Shown here: positions 11,861 through 20,678 of the stretch, piece by piece
How positions within the stretch are numbered: position 1 is the first letter of the stretch
How the letters are laid out: the number at the start of each line of letters is the position of its first letter
IMG/VR virus record: IMGVR_UViG_3300047316_000111
Span: 1 to 29,009 of that record
DNA from: a virus
Strand: one strand, 5' to 3'
DNA length: 29,009 bases
The notes under the pieces: model-generated
The model's input: the letters and a program-made list of their open reading frames with translations, nothing else
Databases searched by the model: none
Told to the model about the DNA's origin: nothing
Position numbers and translations under genes: made by a program

Positions 11861-14608
11861 TTAGAAGTTGATCAGCGGGTCGGTGGTCGTGTACGTCACG
11901 TAGAACCCGCCGAGCGCCGCGTCCGCATCGACCGGCGTGACACCAGCAAAGCCGAGGATCCCCTGGACGAAATACTGCTCGCCCGTGTTGGTGATGTTCG
12001 GCGTGTCGGCGAGCGTTTGCCAGTCGAGCGCGCTAGTGGTGACACCGCTCCCGATGATGGCATAGCCGCCCGGTCCAAAGATCCGGCCCATGATGAACGC
12101 GACGGAATGCGCGCCGGTCGTCGTGTGGAGATACACCTCGTGCGCGACATTGGTGACCACCGCGCCCACCGGGATCGTGACCAGCGATTCGAACCCGTAG
12201 TTGGTATTCGTGACCGCGCCGACGACGTTCAGCTGCGTGCTTCCCGCGTTGAAGTTGAAATTCGACAGCGGGCGATAGCTGCCGACCGAGTAGTGCGCGG
12301 TGATCGTGTTCGTGTAATTCTGGTACGCAACCCGGATGTGGATGCTCGGCCCGGTGATCCCGTTGGCGCCCGCGGCGGTGTACGGGACGACGGTCATGTA
12401 GAGCGTCTGGCCGAACGTGAGCGTCCCACCGGCCACCACGCTGAACGTGCGGCCATTGACCACGGTCCCGGTTGAGATCGTGCTGGAGTCGCTCGGGTAC
12501 GCGCTGGTGCTCGTGAGGTACTTGGCGGACGTGTAGCTCGGCGGGAGGTCCGCCGTCGCCGACCAGCTGCCGTTCGCGTCGACCGCGCCGGTCCCCTGCG
12601 GAATGCCGGACTGGAACGGGACGGGGTTGCTGCCGATCGTATAGCTCACGCTGGAGATTGAGGACAAGTCCTGGGTGGCGCCCCCGTACACGTTGAACGC
12701 GGGGAACTTGAAATATACGGTTTGGCCCGCGGTGCCCTGGGGGAACGGGATCCGGGCGATCGCGTCGTCGATGAACACGAACCGCACGCCGCCGGAATGG
12801 CTCGCCGGGATGGTGGAGTTGTACAGCCCGCGGTAGAGCGTGGTGAGGTTGTAGAGGCCGGTCCCGGTGAGCGTGGCCGTCTCGTATGCGACGAACTCCT
12901 GATCCACGAGACAGAGCGGGGTGAGCGCGGCGAAGTCCGCCGCGGAGAACGTCGACAGCGTCCGGCCCGAGGCGCTGATATCGACCGCGAGCGTGTGCGT
13001 GCTATCGGTCGACGGCCACGCGGCGTTCGTGGCGAGCGAGGCCGTGGTGGTGCCGTATGCGGCCTTGCCGACGATCGTCCCGACTTTGGTGAACGTGGTG
13101 TTGTCGGTGGAGATCCACACGTCGCAGCCGCCCCAATTCGCGCCGCCGGTCGCGCCGATCATAATGTCGAGCGGCGACTTCGCCAGCGGCGTCGGCGCCT
13201 CGAAGATGACCGGCGTCGACGTGTTGCCCGGGTCGACGTTCGTGGCGGGCATCGAGCCGCTCGCGCTGCCGGTGGTGTAGAGCGCCGCGGTGGCGGTCCC
13301 GAGCGGCCAGTCCTCCGCCACCACCTCGAACCCCTGCTCGCTGTCGAGCTCGGTCACCGAGACGATCCGCACCGGCGTCTGACTGAGCCCGAGCCCCGCG
13401 TCGGTCAGCGTGACCAGGTCCATCGGCTCCAGGAGCGAGTATTTCCACCCGATGATAAACGTGTAGGTGTTCCGCACCGACTGTTCGCGCTGGCCGCGGA
13501 TCGTGGCGACCTGTTGGGCCACCGCGGACGACTTGATCGAGTGCAGCTGGAGCGTGGACAGCGGGAGCGGGCCGTACGCGATGGCCGCGGCCTGGGCGGT
13601 GTAGGTATACGTGCTGGTGTTGTAATCGTAATTCCGGTCCTCATATTCGACCGGGATCTGGTTGTACGCTTTCGCCGGATCCGTGCGCGCCACCAGGATC
13701 GGGTCGAGGTCGCCGTCGTGCGCCTGGTCGCCGCTGGTGGCCGCCAGGTCCGACGCGCTGTTCCGCATGAAGTCGCCGTCGCCCAGGTTGTAGAGCGGCG
13801 TCGTGTTCGGGGTGAACGTGTGGCCGTTCCCCGAGAGCGCGGTGTCGCCGTACGGGACGAATTTGAGCGCACCATCGGACCAGACCGCGGCGGTGTTGCT
13901 GATCTCGAGGAGCTCGTTCAGCTGGTCCCGCGCCGGTACCTGAGACGAGAACACGGGGCTGGCGAAGAGTCCCGCCGCGGCGCAATAGTCGGTCATCGGC
14001 GTCATCGACGCGAGCAGCGACGACGGGAAGTTGGCGCCGTACTGTGCGTTCGTGAGGTAGTCCGAAATGATGGCCGCGGGGTTGGCGTCCAGGATGCCAC
14101 CGCCGAACGGGAGGAACCCCTGCACCTCCCACGCGTACTGCGACAGCTGCGCGTTCGGCATGGTGACCGCCGGGTTGGCGACGTACGCTGTGAACTGATA
14201 CGGGACCGCCTCCGCCGGGTAGTTGCTCGACAGGTACGACCAGGGCGACTGTGACGACGTGCCGGTGAAGAGCGACCAGCCGTTCGTCGCGTAGTAGGTG
14301 GCGAAGTCGACCTTCTGGTCCTTGTCGTGCCAGACCCATCCGATCCCGCCGATCGGCCCTTCACAGAGCCCGAGCGCGATCGGGGCGACGTAGTCCTGGC
14401 CGCCCGACTTGCCGGAGCCCTTCCCGGATCCCTTGCCGCCGCTCTTCACCGGCACCGGCTGTTTCGGCATGTGGATCAGGTTGGCGGCGATGCGCGCCCA
14501 CCCGTACACGATCGGGATCGGCAGCCCGTACACGGACGACTGAACAGAAAACCCGGCGATCTTTGGTTTCTTGACCTTGATCCCGAGCACGTGCATGAGG
14601 CTAGACAT
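11861..14608 (-). CDS. Tail-tip / host-specificity protein (gpJ-like)
   Basis: 915 residues. The N-terminus has the YG-x-PIP-x-VYG phrase of tail-tip proteins, followed by a Gly/Ser/Lys linker (about 52-67). A middle part with ARDQLNELLEISNTAAVWSDG resembles the Phage-tail_3 / GTA tail domain, and later EPMDLVTLTDAG and LCLVDQEFVAYETA match strands of gpJ-like baseplate hubs. The last 250 residues are beta-rich and FN3-like and are expected to face the receptor. It caps the distal tail and determines host range. The start at 14608 has GGAG nine bases upstream and overlaps the peptidase gene by eight bases; a longer upstream reading frame is not used. Confidence 0.8.
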   Translation of the reverse strand: MSSLMHVLGIKVKKPKIAGFSVQSSVYGLPIPIVYGWARIAANLIHMPKQPVPVKSGGKGSGKGSGKSGGQDYVAPIALGLCEGPIGGIGWVWHDKDQKVDFATYYATNGWSLFTGTSSQSPWSYLSSNYPAEAVPYQFTAYVANPAVTMPNAQLSQYAWEVQGFLPFGGGILDANPAAIISDYLTNAQYGANFPSSLLASMTPMTDYCAAAGLFASPVFSSQVPARDQLNELLEISNTAAVWSDGALKFVPYGDTALSGNGHTFTPNTTPLYNLGDGDFMRNSASDLAATSGDQAHDGDLDPILVARTDPAKAYNQIPVEYEDRNYDYNTSTYTYTAQAAAIAYGPLPLSTLQLHSIKSSAVAQQVATIRGQREQSVRNTYTFIIGWKYSLLEPMDLVTLTDAGLGLSQTPVRIVSVTELDSEQGFEVVAEDWPLGTATAALYTTGSASGSMPATNVDPGNTSTPVIFEAPTPLAKSPLDIMIGATGGANWGGCDVWISTDNTTFTKVGTIVGKAAYGTTTASLATNAAWPSTDSTHTLAVDISASGRTLSTFSAADFAALTPLCLVDQEFVAYETATLTGTGLYNLTTLYRGLYNSTIPASHSGGVRFVFIDDAIARIPFPQGTAGQTVYFKFPAFNVYGGATQDLSSISSVSYTIGSNPVPFQSGIPQGTGAVDANGSWSATADLPPSYTSAKYLTSTSAYPSDSSTISTGTVVNGRTFSVVAGGTLTFGQTLYMTVVPYTAAGANGITGPSIHIRVAYQNYTNTITAHYSVGSYRPLSNFNFNAGSTQLNVVGAVTNTNYGFESLVTIPVGAVVTNVAHEVYLHTTTGAHSVAFIMGRIFGPGGYAIIGSGVTTSALDWQTLADTPNITNTGEQYFVQGILGFAGVTPVDADAALGGFYVTYTTTDPLINF

Positions 14609-15056
14609 TCGCCATCTCCGCCCACCGTTTGAGAGTCCACGCCCCGGCCCATCGGCTCGTGATGGCGTCGTTCGGCGCGCACCGGTCCTCGACGACGCGC
14701 CCGACCGTCCGCTCCGCGTGGATAATGTGCGGGAAGTCCTGCACGATCGCCGCGTGTGAGATCGCCCGGCCAAAGCGGAACACCGCGATGTCGCCCGGAC
14801 CAGGGCGCCCGATGACGGGGACGCAATGGTCGGCGAGGATCTCGAGCAGCCGCTCGGCCCGCTCGTGGAGGAACCAGTCCGCCGCGTAGTGCGTGATCAT
14901 CGGCGGATGCACGAGACCGGCGGCGCTGTAGACGGCCACGAGGAGGTGCGCGCAATCGACGCCGACGCCGCGGAGCGCCTGAGCATGGTGGAACGGCGTC
15001 CCGATCCAGGTGCGCGCCTCGTCGACCACCCGGATCCGCTCGATGTATTGCGTCAC
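14601..15056 (-). CDS. Tail-associated NlpC/P60 peptidase
   Basis: 151 residues from a GTG that overlaps the upstream stop as GTGA; a longer in-frame ATG at 15128 would overlap the upstream gene by 75 bases and is rejected. Cys35 in GVDCAHLL, His101 in ISHAAIV and His113 in IIHA form the NlpC/P60 triad, with RPGDI-like spacing (GRPGPGDIAVF). This is the TIGR02219-type phage cell-wall peptidase always found between DUF2163 and the tail tip, like lambda gpK. It probably helps tail-tip assembly and opens peptidoglycan during DNA entry. Confidence 0.85.
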   Translation of the reverse strand: MTQYIERIRVVDEARTWIGTPFHHAQALRGVGVDCAHLLVAVYSAAGLVHPPMITHYAADWFLHERAERLLEILADHCVPVIGRPGPGDIAVFRFGRAISHAAIVQDFPHIIHAERTVGRVVEDRCAPNDAITSRWAGAWTLKRWAEMANV

Positions 15057-15955
15057 GCGGCGGTCTCGGGGACCGGGATATAGGGATAGCCGCGGAAGTG
15101 CGCCAGGTTGGCGAACTTCGCCGAGCACGTCCCCTGCGACTTGTCACAGCCCGGGTAGATGCTGAACGTGTCACCGACGCCCGGTACCGCGGGGAACGGC
15201 GGCGCGACTGAGACGGCGCCGTTCGTGTGCGAGTAGGAGGTCACCGGTCGGCTCAGGCCGTTATTCACCCCGGAGGTGAACGTGATCACCCCCTGGTCGT
15301 AGTATGCGCTGGCGGCGGCCAGGGTGCTCTTGACGAGGCTGGCCGTGCTCCCCGCGATCGCTGCGTTGGTGACGGTGAACGTCGCCTGGAGGAGCGTACA
15401 GCCCGCGTCGTACAGCGTGTGGATACATCCGGGCTGGTAGGTGTTCCGCGGCATCGGGTTCGACAGGACGTTGATGTTGCTCTTCACCGTCACGGCGATC
15501 TGCGAGCGCGTGCATTGGATCGGCCCGACCGTCCCCGCGAAGAGGATCAGCGTGCCCGCGCTGGTGTCGTTCCACGTCGGCATGAAAGCGCGCTCGAGCA
15601 CGATGCGCGCCCCGTCCAGCGCGCCGTTGCGTGCCGCTGCGGGCCAGGGGATCCCGCCGAGCGTGTCACGCGTCGGACTGGTGAGGAGCGTCAACGCCAG
15701 GTCGTCGACTTGCAGCCCGACGATGATCTTGGTGAGGCCGCGGGTGAAGGTCACGCCGCCGCTCGTGAACGTGTACACGGTCGGATCGCTCGGCCCCGCG
15801 GCCTGGCTGGTGGAGTTGATGTTCGTCGGCGCGCTGGTGAACCGGTACGTCGTGCCACCGGCCAGGATGATCGTGAGGAGGTCCGCGATCAGCGGTTGGG
15901 ATGTGGGGCCGAGGCCGTTTAAGAATGTGATCAGCCCCGCGGACGCGTGCCGCAT
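15053..15955 (-). CDS. Distal tail protein, DUF2163 / BR0599
   Basis: 300 residues with the DUF2163 N-terminal domain and the C-terminal BR0599 domain, recognisable from GCIHTLYDAGC, PVTSYSHTNGA, and PGCDKSQGTCSAKFANLAHFRGYPYIP; the four cysteines in this end are characteristic and may form a metal or iron-sulfur site, as seen in GTA particles. The protein forms part of the distal tail/hub. Its ATG overlaps the previous stop as TAATG and its stop overlaps the peptidase start. An apparent longer frame to 16342 is antisense-like filler inside the neighbouring gene. Confidence 0.85.
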   Translation of the reverse strand: MRHASAGLITFLNGLGPTSQPLIADLLTIILAGGTTYRFTSAPTNINSTSQAAGPSDPTVYTFTSGGVTFTRGLTKIIVGLQVDDLALTLLTSPTRDTLGGIPWPAAARNGALDGARIVLERAFMPTWNDTSAGTLILFAGTVGPIQCTRSQIAVTVKSNINVLSNPMPRNTYQPGCIHTLYDAGCTLLQATFTVTNAAIAGSTASLVKSTLAAASAYYDQGVITFTSGVNNGLSRPVTSYSHTNGAVSVAPPFPAVPGVGDTFSIYPGCDKSQGTCSAKFANLAHFRGYPYIPVPETAA

Positions 15956-16569
15956 TAGCCCCCCAGGACCGAGAGGAACGACAGCTGCTTGGCTTGCCAG
16001 AAATGCTGCGCGAACATCCCGAACTCGGTGGCGTCGGTTTCCATCCGGCAGCGCCAGTAGAAATCGCCGGTCCACGTGATCGGGAGCGCTCCCGCGGGCG
16101 CGCTCGTGAACGTCACCAGCGCCGTCGCGCTGATATTGTAATCGACGCCCGAGGTCTGGAGCACGCCGTTCTTGTAAATCTTCACCGTTTGCGCGGACGT
16201 GTCGGTGTTGTAGATCGGCTCGAAGAGATAGCCGCCGAGCGTGCGCCCGAGTTGGAACGTCGTCAGGCTGCCGGTGCCGGTGCCGATCAGCTGCGCGGTG
16301 ACGGTGAAATCTTCCGGGTCGTGATACAGGAACGTATCCCACCCGCCCAGGAGGCTATTGAAAAACCCGGCGAGCGTCTGCCATTCCGTGAACGCGCTGT
16401 ACGTGCGGAGGAACTCGAACTCTAGCTGCCAGCGCCATATCGGGTACGGCTGGAACGCCGCGGCGATCGTCTGGCCCCCGACCGCTTGCTGGAGCTTGGT
16501 GGCGAACTTTGGGGCGCGGGTAATGTTCCACGTGATGCCCGGGAGGACGGGGAAGACCTGGTTGCTCAT
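15955..16569 (-). CDS. Distal tail protein, DUF2460 (TIGR02217)
   Basis: 204 residues matching the DUF2460 family: FPVLPGITWNITRAPKF near the N-terminus, an RWQLEFEFLR strand, FFNSLLGGWDTFLYHDPED in the middle, and a C-terminal DFYWRCRMETDATEF block. In gene transfer agents and related siphophages this protein is the distal tail (Dit-like) ring that joins tube to hub. It starts inside the tape-measure stop (ATGA) and ends at the DUF2163 start (TAATG). Length is normal for the family. Confidence 0.87.
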   Translation of the reverse strand: MSNQVFPVLPGITWNITRAPKFATKLQQAVGGQTIAAAFQPYPIWRWQLEFEFLRTYSAFTEWQTLAGFFNSLLGGWDTFLYHDPEDFTVTAQLIGTGTGSLTTFQLGRTLGGYLFEPIYNTDTSAQTVKIYKNGVLQTSGVDYNISATALVTFTSAPAGALPITWTGDFYWRCRMETDATEFGMFAQHFWQAKQLSFLSVLGG

Positions 16570-18617
16570 CCGCGGCGCCCTGGCTGTTCCCGGAACCCGA
16601 GGCCGTTGTCCGCGGCGGAATGCGCGGCGCTGGCGACGGCGTCTCTGTGCTTCATCATAAATTGCCGTACCCCGGCAGCGTCGACCGTGTGAACGTGGAG
16701 GTGCGTGTCGCCGCGGGCGCCCTGGCCCCCGGCCAGTCCGCGGATCACGTTGGCGTACTGTTTCGGCAGCACCATTTCCTGCGCGTGTAGTTGCGTGATC
16801 GGGTTGAGCCCCGCCGGTACGTCGAACCCGCCCGCGGCGGAATGAATCGACCCGGCCAGCGCGAGGACACCGGCCAGCGCCGCGGCAGCGGCAGCCGGAG
16901 CGAGGAACGGCCCGACGTACGGGATCCCGCTGATCGCCGCCCACGCGCCCGCGGCGGCCTCCGCGGCTTTCATGGCGACCACTTTGATCGCGCCCCACGC
17001 GTTCAGCGCCACCGTCTCGAGCACGCCCTGGGCGGTGATCCCTTTTTGTGCGAGCCACGACGCGGCGTGCGCCTCCAGGATCTTGACCTGGCTGTCCGCG
17101 AACGCCATGGCGATGTTCTGGAATACCCCGCGCATGAAGTCGCGGAACGTCCCGCCGGTCTGCCTCAGCTGGTCGATCGTTTTGGTGAACGAGCCGCTGA
17201 TCCCGTCGAACACCTTTTGCCACGTTTTCTCGGTGTCTTTCGTGAGGTTGGCCTGGGCCTCCGCCAGCCGGAGCTTCGCGGATGCGTACTCTTTCGAGAG
17301 CTCGCCGAACCGGTTGCGGACGATCAGGAGCTCCGACTCGGCGAGTTGCACCTGCAGCGCGAGGTTGTCCTTGTTCGCCACGCCCTGAATTTTGAGGTCA
17401 TTGACCGCCAGCTGCACGTCCATGTTCAACGACCGCTGGTACGCCTCGGTGTACTTCTTGTAGATGTCGAGCGCCTCGGCGCTCCCCGCCTTGGCGAGTT
17501 TCAGTTTGGAGAACCAGAAATCGGCCTCGTCGCGGGCGCTCAACTCCTGCTGGCCTTTCTGGTTGTTCCTCAGCACGTCGAGCTCGTGCTCGAGTTGTTG
17601 CATGAGGGAGATCGTCGCCTTCATGTGCGTCGGGATGTCCGCGCCGAGGCCGCCCGCGCCTGGCGCCGCTTCGCCGACCGTCGAGATCGCGGTCCACGAA
17701 TCTTTCAGCCGCTCCAGCACCCCGTGCGCGTTCTCGACCGACGACTTGAAGTCGCCCACCAGGAAGTTGCCGACCATTTTGATCGTGTCGCCGAGCGCTT
17801 TCAAGATGTCGATGATCGCGGTGAGGAACCGAGCGAACCCGTCCAGCACCGGCATGACCAGCGTGGTGAGCGAGATCACGAGCCCGCCCCAGGCGTTTTT
17901 CAGCTGGAGCACCGCGTGGTGGTACTCGTTGATCGCCTCGACGTTGTCCTCGGTCAGCGTCACGCCGAGCCGCCGCGCCTCCTCCTCGAGCCGCTGGATC
18001 CCGTCGCGCCCCTGGTTCAGCATCGGGATAAGGTTGGCCCCCGAGCGCCCGAATATGTCGATCGCCAGCGCGGTCTTCTTGGCGCCGTCGTCCATCCCGT
18101 GGAACCGGTCGGCCACCGCGAGCAGGACGTCCTCCATCGGGCGGAGCTTCCCGTTCGAATCGGCGACCGCGATCCCTAAGTCTTTGAACGCCTGCGTGGC
18201 CGGTCCGGCGCCACCGCGGGCGGCTTGCTCCATGTTGCGGGCGAGCCGTTGCAACGCGATCCCGAGTTGGTCGAATGAGACGTGCGACAACTCCGCGGCG
18301 TACTTCATGGCCGAGAGGGTCTCGGTCGCAATCCCGGTTTTCTGGTGCAGCACCTCGAGGGTGACGGCGAGCTCGGTGGTGTTCTCGATCGCCTCGTGGA
18401 AGATGTGGAGCCCCTCGATCGCCGCGGTGAACAGGAGCAGCGGCGCGAGCGCGGCGGAGATCACGGTCCCGAGCCCCTCGAACGCGCCCTCCATTTCTTT
18501 CGTGCCCGCGTTCACCGACTCGGCGCTTTCCTTCATCCCGGAGAGCAACCCCTGGATCGCCGCCGTGATCTGGACGACGATGCCGTCCCCTTCCGCTACG
18601 CCGCCACTGATCCCCAT
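16566..18617 (-). CDS. Tail tape measure protein
   Basis: 683 residues, mostly helical with repeated coiled-coil segments, hydrophobic patches near 50-75 and 565-620 (Ala/Gly-rich, AAAAAALAGVLALAG), and the typical C-terminus with GGFDVPAG, a QEMVLP motif and a His-rich HLHVHTV strand. The protein spans the tail lumen and sets its length; at about 1.5 angstrom per residue this predicts a tail near 100 nm, inferred from the general rule. GGGGGG precedes the ATG. It follows the frameshifted chaperone gene, as is standard. Confidence 0.85.
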   Translation of the reverse strand: MGISGGVAEGDGIVVQITAAIQGLLSGMKESAESVNAGTKEMEGAFEGLGTVISAALAPLLLFTAAIEGLHIFHEAIENTTELAVTLEVLHQKTGIATETLSAMKYAAELSHVSFDQLGIALQRLARNMEQAARGGAGPATQAFKDLGIAVADSNGKLRPMEDVLLAVADRFHGMDDGAKKTALAIDIFGRSGANLIPMLNQGRDGIQRLEEEARRLGVTLTEDNVEAINEYHHAVLQLKNAWGGLVISLTTLVMPVLDGFARFLTAIIDILKALGDTIKMVGNFLVGDFKSSVENAHGVLERLKDSWTAISTVGEAAPGAGGLGADIPTHMKATISLMQQLEHELDVLRNNQKGQQELSARDEADFWFSKLKLAKAGSAEALDIYKKYTEAYQRSLNMDVQLAVNDLKIQGVANKDNLALQVQLAESELLIVRNRFGELSKEYASAKLRLAEAQANLTKDTEKTWQKVFDGISGSFTKTIDQLRQTGGTFRDFMRGVFQNIAMAFADSQVKILEAHAASWLAQKGITAQGVLETVALNAWGAIKVVAMKAAEAAAGAWAAISGIPYVGPFLAPAAAAAALAGVLALAGSIHSAAGGFDVPAGLNPITQLHAQEMVLPKQYANVIRGLAGGQGARGDTHLHVHTVDAAGVRQFMMKHRDAVASAAHSAADNGLGFREQPGRRG

Positions 18618-18619
18618 CG

Positions 18620-19224
18620 CTATTTCCCCCCGAATGAATTAACCAGCGCCTCGATTTCCTCCGGCGTCGATGGCTTGAATGTTGTCCCCTCCGGCGTCCG
18701 TCCGCTCAGACCAGCGAGAATCCCGCCGAGCAGCTGGTGCAGCGGCGGGTTTGTCGTCCAGTACACGAGCAACTCCTCGACCTCGGGAAGATAGAGCGCG
18801 TCGACCTCCGGGTATGTCCACCCGGTTGCGGTGATGATCTGCCCGTAGAGCGCCGCAAGGTTTAGCTCTGCGAGCCGGGAGCTTCCCCCGGTGCCGCATC
18901 CCCCGGTTTCTTGACCAGGCCGGTCATGTTCAGCACGGGCGGGATGGCCTCCGCGATCGCCATCACCCCGTCCAAGAACGGGAGCGCGTCGAACCCTTCC
19001 GCGCAGAACTGGTCGAACGTGAGCTCGGGCTCCGCGACCGTCGCCGACGCGTGCAGGATCCGCAACATCGCTTCGATCTCCTCCGCGGTTGGCACCGCTG
19101 CTTTGATCGCCGACGCCACCTTGAAGTCGTCGAGCAGCCGGTACCGCCGCATGAGTCCTAACGTGATCGGGGAGAAGGTGAACACCCTCCCCCCGATCGT
19201 GACCTGCTTGCCGTTGTCGGGCAT
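18620..19224 (-). CDS. Tail assembly chaperone fusion (G-T) by -1 frameshift
   Basis: After the G-type gene, the -1 frame stays open to a TAG at 18620 and codes for a T-type domain of about 85 residues: ELNLAALYGQIITATGWTYP, then VDALYLPEVEELLVYW, ending in EEIEALVNSFGGK. That frame has no ATG, GTG or TTG near its beginning, so it can only be reached by slipping from the G gene. If the slip occurs at 18883-18889 the fusion is about 201 residues. G and G-T chaperones bind and coat the tape measure during tail assembly, as in lambda; the tape-measure gene starts three bases after the TAG. Confidence 0.75.
18862..19224 (-). CDS. Tail assembly chaperone (G-type)
   Basis: 120 residues: an N-terminal beta-hairpin (KQVTIGGRVFTFSPIT) and a helical body with LTFDQFCAEGFDALPFLDGVMAIAEAIPP, which fits the small chaperone that precedes frameshifting in siphophages. 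It lies between tail tube and tape measure. The last 15 codons contain two G-runs where ribosomes may shift to make the longer product. The start has weak ribosome-site support, and it begins seven bases after the tube gene stop. Confidence 0.75.
   Translation of the reverse strand: MPDNGKQVTIGGRVFTFSPITLGLMRRYRLLDDFKVASAIKAAVPTAEEIEAMLRILHASATVAEPELTFDQFCAEGFDALPFLDGVMAIAEAIPPVLNMTGLVKKPGDAAPGEAPGSQS
18883..18904 (-). promoter_or_regulatory. Candidate -1 ribosomal frameshift site
   Basis: Two heptamers in the right phase for -1 slipping: G-GGG-GAT at 18898-18904 and G-GGG-GAA at 18883-18889 (minus strand). In both, the P-site GGG re-pairs with GGG; A-site re-pairing is imperfect. Which one is used cannot be told from sequence; the second is closer to the G stop at 18862. 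Confidence 0.5.
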
Positions 19225-19231
19225 CGCGCTC

Positions 19232-19960
19232 TTACTCCGTGGTGTAGTGTTCGATCACGCGCTGAGTCGCGTCGGCTCGGGCTGTAAAGTCGAGCGCGGG
19301 CATCGTGTAATCGGTGTTCTTCATCGCGTACGAGAACTTCGGGAACACGGTGGCGAAGAGCTTGATCCCGAACTGCTTGCCCGCGTACGTGTTGAACAGC
19401 GTGCAGGTGAAGGTCGTCGCGGCACCCATTAGCTGGTTGTTGTAAACGACCGTCTTGCCGCCCGCGGTGGTGTAGCTGTAGCTGATCCACACCACGTGCG
19501 CGGTGTCCGCGGCGGCGAACGTATAGACGCCCGCGGTGACCGCATACTGACCGGTCGCGGGAGCGGACGCCACGCGGATCATGCGGAGCCCGGTGTTCGC
19601 GTCGACGACGCCGAGATCCTCGACGAACGTGGCCGATTGTGCGACCGTGACGGTGTACGGACCGGAGCCGGGAATGGTGCCGACCTCGTTGATCCCCGCC
19701 GCGGTGCTGCCACTGTTCAGCGAGGAGCCCGAGAGCACCTGGTTGACGATCGCCCCGTAGATGATCCCGAACTTCGCCTTGCCGCTGATCTTCCCGTCCG
19801 CGAGCGCGGTGTCGACCGGGAATTTGTACTGACCGTAGAGGTCTTTCATCGTCTGGTCGATGTCGACCGACACTTCCTGGAGCACGCCACACTGGAGCGG
19901 CGTCGGATTCGCGCCCGCGGGGGTGAACTCGAGGAGGCCGGTGCCGAAATTGTATTGCAT
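19232..19960 (-). CDS. Major tail tube protein
   Basis: 242 residues, beta-rich. It starts with a short strand, then VSVDIDQTMKDLYGQYKFPVDTALADGKISGKAKFG, a pattern of tube proteins in GTA-like tails, and continues with Thr/Ser/Gly-rich strands that could be an Ig-like insert (about 95-165) before the C-terminal FGIKLFATVFPKFS strand. The protein assembles into stacked hexameric rings. It lies directly before the chaperone genes. AGGAG stands nine bases before the ATG. Confidence 0.75.
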   Translation of the reverse strand: MQYNFGTGLLEFTPAGANPTPLQCGVLQEVSVDIDQTMKDLYGQYKFPVDTALADGKISGKAKFGIIYGAIVNQVLSGSSLNSGSTAAGINEVGTIPGSGPYTVTVAQSATFVEDLGVVDANTGLRMIRVASAPATGQYAVTAGVYTFAAADTAHVVWISYSYTTAGGKTVVYNNQLMGAATTFTCTLFNTYAGKQFGIKLFATVFPKFSYAMKNTDYTMPALDFTARADATQRVIEHYTTE

Positions 19961-19972
19961 CGGGTCGATCTC

Positions 19973-20182
19973 CTACCGCAACGCGGTGGCGAGCTGGGTC
20001 CGTAGATTCGCGTGAGCAACGCCGAGCGCGTTGTACGCCTGAGTTGTGACGAGCGGGCCGAGGGTCTCGACCGTCGAGCTCCACCAGGCAGCGATCACCG
20101 CTTCCACGTGGTCGGGCAACTCTGGAACCTTGGCCGCGGCGGGCGCGCCGTCGACCTGGTCGTTCTGTTCGTCTGCTGGCAT
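19973..20182 (-). CDS. Small 69-aa hypothetical protein in tail cluster
   Basis: An acidic, Ala/Pro-rich first 20 residues and a helical remainder (HVEAVIAAWWSSTVETLG and an Arg/Ala-rich end). No family is recognised. GGAGG lies six bases before the ATG and the gene fits between the tail terminator and tube genes. It could be an assembly cofactor or simply a small phage-specific protein. Confidence 0.6.
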   Translation of the reverse strand: MPADEQNDQVDGAPAAAKVPELPDHVEAVIAAWWSSTVETLGPLVTTQAYNALGVAHANLRTQLATALR

Positions 20183-20195
20183 ACGATCCTCCGCG

Positions 20196-20678
20196 CTAGG
20201 CGCTGATTAAAATGTCGATTTTCACCACGGCTTGGGCATCGCTGCCGATGATGCCCTCAAATATCATGACCTCGCCCTGCCGCTGACAGGTGTAACACAA
20301 CCCGCCGAGTGACGTCCCCCACGTGCCGGGGGGATTGTTCAGGAAGTTGGCCCCGGCGACTGGTCCCTCTTCCGGCGTGCGCTTGATCGCGGCGTCGATG
20401 CCATCGAGCAAGTCGTTCAGCTGCGTGCTTGGCGGGACGAGCCGCCCCTCGTCGTTCCGGGCGTACATGACCACCCGAGCGGTGAGGACGAACAGCGGCG
20501 GCATTCCCTGCGCCGCGGCCACCGTGCGCTCGAAGTCCTTGACCATGAACATCGCCGGGCATTGCGGCGGCATCGTATCGTCCCAGGACTGGAACACCCG
20601 CGAGGTGAACTTGAACCCCGGCACGGCCTGGAGCCGCTGGAACAGCGCGGCGAAGCACGCCTCGCGGTTGATCGGCAT
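20196..20678 (-). CDS. Tail terminator / tail completion protein
   Basis: 160 residues starting with a helix containing CFAALFQRLQAVPGF and then beta-strands through TSRVFQSWDD and RVVMYARND, the usual layout of siphophage tail-terminator proteins (lambda gpU type); gene order (connector, gp10-like, this, tube) supports the call. The protein caps the tail tube and joins it to the head. Its ATG follows the previous TAG immediately. The assignment rests mainly on position. Confidence 0.55.
   Translation of the reverse strand: MPINREACFAALFQRLQAVPGFKFTSRVFQSWDDTMPPQCPAMFMVKDFERTVAAAQGMPPLFVLTARVVMYARNDEGRLVPPSTQLNDLLDGIDAAIKRTPEEGPVAGANFLNNPPGTWGTSLGGLCYTCQRQGEVMIFEGIIGSDAQAVVKIDILISA

Noticed and set aside
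13618-13634. GTTGTAA followed by TAATTCC inside the tail-tip gene
   Set aside because: Only one half of the palindrome matches and it is coding sequence; not counted as an operator copy.
12722-14254. Long plus-strand open frame of about 510 codons antisense to the tail-tip gene
   Set aside because: Arg/Gly/Val-rich translation with no domain pattern, typical of antisense frames in GC-rich DNA; the minus-strand gene there is clearly real.
16525-16540. Further CACGTG with a partial parS-like left flank
   Set aside because: Lies in the DUF2460 gene and matches only the left two-thirds of the site; CACGTG is expected by chance several times in GC-rich DNA.
16791-18179. Plus-strand open frame of about 460 codons antisense to the tape measure gene
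   Set aside because: Same composition bias; the minus strand encodes a convincing tape measure protein over the whole span.
18639-18899. Minus-strand frame with an ATG at 18899 overlapping the chaperone region
   Set aside because: It is the third frame, Arg-rich and without domain pattern. The -1 frame carries the conserved-looking T-domain instead.
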